From assembly GCF_019393635.1 (NCBI RefSeq), contig NC_057861.1, forward strand, positions 191,286,026 through 191,350,025: a stretch of 64,000 nt of DNA, in the 5' to 3' direction. Shown here piece after piece: positions 13,401 to 22,400 of the stretch. Below the pieces are notes generated by a model that saw nothing but the letters and a program-made list of their open reading frames with translations, searched no databases and was not told where the DNA came from. The translations under genes were made by a program, and so were the position numbers. The stretch is from Dromiciops gliroides (Eukaryota; Chordata; Mammalia; Microbiotheria; Microbiotheriidae). The first letter of the stretch is position 1. Each line of letters begins with the position of its first letter.

Positions 13401-16400
13401 TATGAAAGAATGATCCAAATCATTAATAAGAAAAATTGGAGGGGGGCCAGGCAGTAGAAGCCCTAGCTAATAACCCCTGGCTCTGGCCAGGAGTAGGAGC
13501 AGGAGATGGCAACAGCAGGGGTGGCAGTGGAGGGAGAAAGTGGCAGCAGCAGTTGGGGATGAGTGTACCAAGGCTGTGAGCACTACTTTGAATGCTTCCT
13601 CAAGGTTCTTCACCATGTCAAATTTACATCTGCCACTTATGCCATGATAGCAACGAAGTTTATTACCTGGATCATTTTCAAGTGAAAGAAGTGTGAAAAG
13701 TATGGAACAGTTCAGAATGCCCAACACACTTATGAAGAATGTAGCACTGTGTTTAGAGTATTATTACAATATATGCCACCTATTCAACAAAGATAAGAAG
13801 CAATACCATTATGAGAAGTATGAAATTTGTAGGATTGGTCTGAAGGAAGAATTTTTTCACTGTATGAAATGTAATCTATGGGAAAAGGACCCACATGTAC
13901 AAAAATATTTATAGCTGCTCTTTTTGTGGTGGCAAAAAATTGGAAATTGAGGAGATGTCCATCAACTGGAGAAGGGCTGAACAAGTTGTGGTATATGAAT
14001 GTAATGGAATACTATTGTGCTATAAGAAATGATGAGCAGATTTCAGAAAAACCTGGAAAGACTTACATGAACTGATGCTAAGCGAAGTAAACAAAACCAA
14101 GAGATCATTGTACACAGTAACAACAACATTGTATGATGATCAAGTGGGATAGACTTAGCTCTTCTCAGCAATACAATGATCCAAGGTAATTCCAAAAGAC
14201 TCATGATGGAAAATGCTTTCCACATCCAGAAAAAGAATTATGGAATTTGGATTGAAGCATGCTATTTTCACTTTTGTTGGGTTTTTTTGTTTGTTTTTTC
14301 TTTCTTGTAGTTTTTTCCCTTTTGTTCTGATTCTTCTCTCACAACATGACTAATATGGAAATATGTTAAACATGATTGTAATGTATAACCTATATCAGAT
14401 TGCTTGCTGGCTTCAAGAGGGGGAAGGGAAGGAAGGGGAAAAATTTGGAACTCAAAATCTTACAAAAATTAATGTTAAAAACTAGCTTTACATGTAATTG
14501 GAAAATAAAATACTATTTAAGAAAAAAAAAAGAAAGAAATTTAACCTATGTCTAAGATCCTTGAGTCTACAAGGGCATCACAAGTGCTTTGAGAATGTCT
14601 CCAGGCAGAACTGTCTCATACATTTGAAGGACATTCATACATCCCATGTAGTTGCTCTTGTGGGCATCTTCTACACCGAACATGTTATGAAGAAATGTTA
14701 AAAGAAGGCTACAAAATGTGGAAATTCTCTGTAATGATTATAGTGCCTGCTCTGCAGTTCAGTTCCCCATATTAGGAATGAAGTATAAGAGCTGGGGGCC
14801 CTATAATACTACCCAAGATGGAGAATGTGGAATTCCTCTAGAACAGTAGTGACCAGGCTCTCTAGACTACATAGGGCTGCCTCAGAAGACTCACCATTGT
14901 TTTTGAAATAAGAGACATTTCTTAGTGTCCCACTGCTATGCTGTCACAAACATTATTGTGACATTTATGGTCAAGTCACAACATAAACTTCCACTGTAGG
15001 GACTCAGTGATTAAGCTCTTAAAAGAATTGTCATAATTTTTACTGTTGTGCAAAAACTGAAGCTTCCCCATTGAGTGGAAATTCCTTCAATGTTATTTAG
15101 GATCCAGATGACATTCTGCTTTGAAACTGATGTTCATTAGAATGTATAATTTCATTGCATTTCCTCTTAAGCAAAGCTATGTATCCAGAATCTATAAATA
15201 GTTCTTAATAGAAATGTGCTTAACATTAAAACTTTATCTTCTTTTTTTTTTAGGCAATTGGGGTTAAGTGACTTGCCCAGGGGCACACAGCTAGTAAGTG
15301 TTAAGTGTCTGAGGCCGCAATTTGAACTCAGGTCCTCCTGACTCTAGGGCCGGTGCTCTTTCCACTGTACCACCTAGCTGCCCCTAAAACTTTATCTTAA
15401 GGGCTATATTGAAAGACTAGGGTTTATCTTATTGTCCAAATAAACTTTAGAATTTTATAAAACAGTCCCTTTTGAATGCCATAAATGTGTATTTTAATGT
15501 AAGATTGTTTTTTTTGTTTTGTTTTGTTTTGTTTTTTAGTGAGGCAATTGGGGTTAAGTGACTTGCCCAGGGTCACACAGCTAGTAAGTGTCAAATGTCT
15601 GAGGCCGGATTTGAACTCAGGTCCTCCTGACTCCAGGGCCGGTGCTCTATCCACTGCGCCACCTAGCTGCCCCTATCCCTACTCTTAAGGTGCTTAAATT
15701 ATAACAGGGGAGACAATACGAAAATACATACAGCATAAACAAAGTTAATAAATACAAGTATGTACAAAGTAGTGTGGGAAAGAGAAGAAGAGATCAGGAA
15801 AGGTTTCCTATAGAAGATAGTGCTTGGGGGCGGCTAGGTGGCGCAGTGGATAAAGCACCAGCCCTGGATTCAAGAGTTCCTGAGTTCAAATCCGGCCTCA
15901 GACACTTGACACTTACTGGCTGTGTGACCCTGGGCAAGTCACTTAACCCCCAATGCCCCACAAAAAAAAAAAGAAAAAAAAGAAGATAGTGCTTAAGCTA
16001 TGTCTTCAAGGAAGGGGGCTACTCTATGAAGGGGTTCTAGGGGAAAAAACTTTATTCCAGGCATGGAGGATGGCCCCTGCAAAGGCAGGGAAATGGAAAA
16101 TGAAGTCTTATGTGTGAGAGAGAAAAGGTTAGCATAGCTATATTACAGAGAGCAGGAGAGGGATACTAGAAATAAGACTGGAAAGACAACTCTCTTATCA
16201 TTTTATTACTGTCCATGGGTTTTTCTTGGCAAAGATAATGGAGTTGTTTGCCATTTCCTTCTCCACCGGAAACCCTAAAAGATAAAGTGCTGCACTCAAA
16301 ATGCCAGCAAATTTGGAAAAAACAACAGTAGCCACTGTACTGGAAAAGATCAATTTACATCCTAGTCCTAAAGAATGGCAATGCCACTGCCAGCAAGGTT

Positions 16401-19400
16401 ATATTTAGGATTCTGCAAGCTAGACTTCAGCAATATGTGAATCAAGGATTACCAGAAGAGCAGGCTGGTTTTCAAAGAGGTAGAGTAACTAGAGACCAAA
16501 CTGCCAACATTCACTGCATTATAGAGAAAGCAAAGGAGTTCCTGAAAAATACCTACTTCTGCTTCATCGACTAAACTAAAGCCTTTGACACTATGGATCA
16601 CAACAAAATATGGCAAGAACTCAAAGAGATAGGAGTATCAGATCAATGTACTTGTCTCCTGAGGAATCTGTATGCGGGCCAAGAAGCAACAGTTAGAAAT
16701 AAACACCGAGCAACTGATTGGTTTAAGATCAGAAATGGAATGTGACAAAGCTATATATTGTCCCTTTATTTATTTAACTTATTTGCAAAATATATCATGT
16801 GAAATGCCAGGCTGGATAAATCAGAAGCCGGAATTAAGGTTGCCAAGAGAAATATCAACAATCTCAACTATGCAGACAATATCACTCTGATGGCAAAAAG
16901 TGAGGAGAAATTAAGAAGCCTCTTGATGAGGGAAAAAGAAGAGCGTGTAAAAGTTGGCTTGAATCTTTACAAAAAAACTAAGAGCTTGGCAACTGGTCCC
17001 ATCACTTTACTTCCTGGCAAACAGAGGGAGAAGAAATGGAAGCAGTGTCAGACTTTACATTCTTGGGCTCAAAGATCATGGCAGATGGTGGCTGCAGCCG
17101 TAAAATTAAAAGATGCTTAAAAACAGAGGCATCACCTTGCCAACAAAAGTTGATATAGTCAAAGTTGTGGGTTTTGTAGTAGCAATGTATATTTGTGAAA
17201 GCTGGACTATAAGGAAAACTGAGCACTGAAGAACTGACACTTTCAAATTCTGGACAACAAAGAGATCAAATCAGTAAACACTTAAATTAATTCTGAAGGT
17301 GAAACATAAAACTTTGGCTACATAATAAAAAGATGGGACTCACTGGAAATGAATCTGATGTTGGGAAAGACTGAAGGTAAAAGGAGAAGGGGGGGGCAGA
17401 AGATGGACAAGTATTATGGATACAAAGAACAGAAATTTGGACAGACCTTGAAAGACAGAAGGGCCTGGCATGCTATGGTTCATAAGGTCATAAATACTAG
17501 ACACGACTGAACAACTGAACAAAACAACGTGTTGATATATATCATTTTGTTTAGCCATATTATGTTATTGATTGTTACGCAAAAATGTTCTACTGGAGTC
17601 AATGGAAAGTGATAATGCATGAAACGATCAATAAAACATTTTAGAAAATAAGTTAGTAAAATATAAATGGTCATTAATTCATTTATTATTATAGAGAATA
17701 TAATTTAACTTTTCTGGGATTGATGTTCCAGGGTTTTGTAATACTTTCAAACCATCATTATATATACAGCAATTTTCATAGCATTTTAGTACAGATAAAG
17801 AAGATTGGGCAAAATCATATGCTTCCCTATGGGCAGCAAGGTGGCACAGTGGATAGAGTGCTGGACCTGGAGGTAGGCAGACTGAAGTTAAATCCAGCCT
17901 CAGACATATACTAGCTGTGCTACCCTGGGCAAATCACTTAACAATGTTGGCCTATGTTTCCTTATCTGTACAATGGGCTGGAGAAGGAAATGGCAAACTA
18001 CTCTACTATATTTGCCAAGAAAACCCCAAATGGGATTATGAAAAGTCAGACACAACTGAGACAACTTAACAATAACAGTGTGCTTATCTTAGGATGTTGC
18101 TTACAAGTTACTTTAAAAAAAATTAAATCCTTTACCTTTATGTAAGTTTATATTCTTGAAATTTGCTCCTTTCACCTTAAAGTACAGTGTAAATAAGGGA
18201 ATTTTTGATTAACTGAAGTCTACAGCTAGTTGGGTTGAACAAGACCCTATTTAATCTAAACTCTGTTTCTTCCTCAAACCAAATACAGTAGGTTCTTATA
18301 AAATGTTTAACTGAACTGAATTCCAGTTAATAAGGCTTTATTTGTGTACTTTAAGCCTAAGGAAAACAAATTTTTGAAACCATTAAATAGAAAGTACTTT
18401 CTTTGAAATGCCAAAATATGCTATGAATTTTCTAGAAAATGATCCAACATTTTCCATAAAAGGGAATGTAACTAATGAGGAAAAATCTATGATTATTTAA
18501 CTACAAACAAAATACTGGGATGTTTTAGAAAAGCTTTAATACAGGATGAAAACTATAATGCAGAATAACTTAGAAAACAAAATGGTAGCACCTGAAACGT
18601 GAAGCACTCTTCTGTAAAACTGCTTCTATGTGATCATTCTGCTCAGCACAGAGGGATGTCTTCCAATACACACGACAAACTGAGAAATCTGGAGCAAGAG
18701 ATACCTGAAACACCACCATTCCACCCCCAACAACAACAAAAAAAATCATTTAATCGGGCATTGGTTCTCCTGAGTCTTGTGTATCCAAAAAACTCTTTCA
18801 GTGAATAAGTAACAAAAACTAGTATGTAACTGTTCCCAACTTAACAAACGCCCCAACTCTTCGTGCTCAATGCCTTATTCCCAGGGGTCCCACTCTCCTA
18901 GAGTACAAATAATTCAATTATTGCTATGGGACTAAGAGTAGAGATGATGAAATAAACAAAGCCTCAACATTGTCATAGAAGCTCAAGAACTGGAAGGGTC
19001 TTCAGACTCCATTTAGTGCAAGCTATTTCTGAACAAGAATCCCATTTATAATAGATGTGACAAGTAGTCAGACAAATGGTCTCCTCCAAAAGAAAATTCC
19101 TTGAGGGCAGGGATCACCTTGTTTTGGTCTATGTAGCCCCAGGGCCTCTGAGTGCTTCAAATATAGTAAACAAACAAAAAATGTTTGTTGGTTGTTGGTC
19201 TGGTCATCATTCAGAACCACTTCTTCTCATATTCAAAGAACTACAGAATTGGAAAGGACCTAAGAAATCATCTAAAACGGTCACTACTATGTTTCTACAA
19301 ACTACCTAATTACCTTCATGTTCAGCAACCACGACACTTAGTACACTCACCCCAAGGTTACTCAACCTAGTAAGGGGAAGAAAAAAACCACCATGCAGAC

Positions 19401-22400
19401 CTTTCCTTTCCAATGTTCTTCCTGCTATGGTGAAATTCACTTTAAAAAGATGACAGAAAATTACTTTTATCGTTGTTCAGTTGTCTTCAGTCCTGTCTGA
19501 CTCTTCTCCACCCTATTTGGGGTTTTCTTGACAAAGATACTGGAGTGGTTTGCCATTTCCTTTTCTAGTTCATTTTTTTTTAAAGAACATTTTATTTAGA
19601 TCTGTTTTTGTTTTTGGGGGGGATTTTTTGCCGGGCAATGAGGGTTAAGTGACTTGCCCAGGGTCACACAGCTAATAAGTGTCGTGTCTAAAGCCGGATT
19701 TGAACTGGGGTCCTCCTGAATCCAGGGCTGGTGATTTATCCACTGTGCCACCTAGCTGCCCCCCCTCCAGTTCCTTTTACAGATGAGGAACTGAGGCATC
19801 AGGGTTAAGTGACTTGCCAAAGCTTTTACAGCTATTAAGTGTCTGAGGTCAAATTCGAACTCAGGTCTTCTTGAATCCAGGCCTGGCATTCTATCCACTG
19901 TACCATCTAGCTGCCCACAGGAAATACTTTACGAGTTAAAAAAAATAATAAAAACTGACCTACTCACCTCATTCTCACAACATTTTCTGGCATTCTATTC
20001 CTCTACTTATACATTTGGTTGCACCTACACATTCTAATTTTCTCTTTTAGCTTTTTAAAATGAAAAGTTTTAATGCTATCCCCACAAATTACAATTAATT
20101 TTTGTTCATGAAATGGTAACTGTCAATGTGAGAGGAGAGGACTCCTAATGCATAATCTATGTGAGTCCTGAAACTTCCAACAGTACAACTTTTCAGAAGT
20201 TGTGACCATTATGGTTTACCTTAGAAAATTCCACATTCAGATCATAGACATCTTGATTCACTTCAGAGGTACATATCAAATCTGACAGTGCTTGATAAAG
20301 AATGCCATCCAGGGCCCTCTTTCGTATGCTGTCTTCTTTCTTAGTCTTCTTTGAAGTATGTTTCATTAGGCTATTCCAGCTGGATGGATTGTGCATCTTC
20401 AGAGAGAAAAAGAATACACAAGTTAAAAAATGACTAACATCTTGGTACATTCAATTCCTTGTTCAAATGGCATCTGGCCAAATCCATTAATGTAAAATAG
20501 CCCACAAAAGCAGTCTGAGTTGTTTTGGCTTTCAGTGAAAAAATGTTGTTTATTTTATAGGTGTCTTTTGGTTCTAATATAGAAGATAAAAGCACTCACC
20601 AATACTGTGTGTTTACTTTTTTTTTTTTTTAAGTGAGGCAACTGGGGTTAAGTGACTTGTCCAAGGTCACAAAGCTAGTAAGTGTCAAGTGTCTGAGGCC
20701 TGATTTGAACTCAGGTCCTCCTGACTCCAAGGCCAGTGTTCTATCCACTGTGCCACCTAGCTACCCCAGAAATCAAATGTAGGGATTCTTTTTTGGGGGG
20801 GGGCAATTAGGGTTAAGTGACTTGCCCAGGGTCATACAGCTAGTAAGTGTTAAGTGTCTGAGACAGGATTTGAACTCAGATCTTCCTGAATCCAAGGCTG
20901 GTGTCTTATCCACTGTACCACCTAGCTCACCCTGTATGTTTACTTTTACATGAATATCTATCTGAAAGCCTAAAATTCATCAGTAGTCTACATAGTGTGT
21001 CCATTAATAGTATTTGAAGCAGCTATAAATTGAATCAGTCACATTCCCTTAATCTGTAACTAGAAAGATTTCAGAAAATAGTGCAAGTAAATAATCCTGT
21101 GCTCTCAGCAGAAAGAGCAAATTTTCATTTTCCATTTGCAGTATATGACAACTAACCCTACTTATATAAAGATGCTCTTATCTTATAAAAGAGGCAAGTG
21201 GGTAATATAGTGATTATTGGCAACCTCTTTAGAACCTTATTCTAATAAATACATCTTCTATCTGAGTCAGCAGAGGAATGAGAATGATACACTTACAAAC
21301 GTGTCCAGGCTAATGTGGCTAAAGGTTCTAGGGCTCAAATTGTACCATCACCACCACTTTTTACTTACAATGTGAGGTCCCAGGGAAGGGCTTTCATACC
21401 AGAACTTCTTTCTGTGGGGAAAACAGAAAGATTACATTTGCTTTCATGGTAACTTGAAGAAAATAGTTATGACTATCTAACTAGACTCTTGAGAAGTCTG
21501 GACACCACAGCCATATAAACTAAAGCACTAAACTTAGACATGATGTTACTAAGGATCTAATTAAAAATAAGTTACAAAGTAGTGGTTAGAGAAAATGACG
21601 TCAATTGAAGTCTCAACAATTTTAAGTTGTTTCCGTTTAACAGTACAAAGACAGGAAAAAAATTATCAAAAACCTTTCTTCCAAATTACCCGAAAGTATC
21701 TGGGCTCTAGTCATAAAAACTTTAAAAGTTAGTGGCATTAGTAGTTCTTTGGCAATCAAGTTTTTTTTTTTTCAATGCAGCTGTTTACCTTTTTATCATT
21801 AATTAAAAGTCAAATAAACCTAAAATATTCGTGGCCATGTTTGATACCTTACTATTAGGATCTACAGAATGTTAACTTTAAAATGACATGGATTTCTTAC
21901 TTGATTCTGCAAAGCTATTCTCCTGAAAAATGAGTGGGGATAGTATCCAACAGTACCAATGTAAATACAGTAAATATCTTGTTACCCTAGAAACAGTTTC
22001 ACAATATTAACAAAACTGACACAACTGCTACTTCTAGGAAGCTGGTACTAAATGGGTAGCAAGAGCCATATTTGGGAGATAGGACAACTTAAGACACTGA
22101 TTTATCCCAAACCACCAACTGACCATAAAGCGGCTCCTACCTATACCTCATGCCCACCCAGAAGTAGACATACTCAACTGTTCTCTCCTAGATATAAGGT
22201 TTTGATTTGCAGCTTGACCAACCCTATAAACTTCCCAAGTGCTGCATTTAACATAAATGTTTTAATTAAGCACCTAGGTTTCCCCATGCCACACAAATAC
22301 TCATTTTAAATGTCCAAGAAACATGTAGTTTAGAAACAACTAGTACATAATTTTTATGTCCTATCAATTACACTTTGGATGACTTGAAGTACTAAAGACA

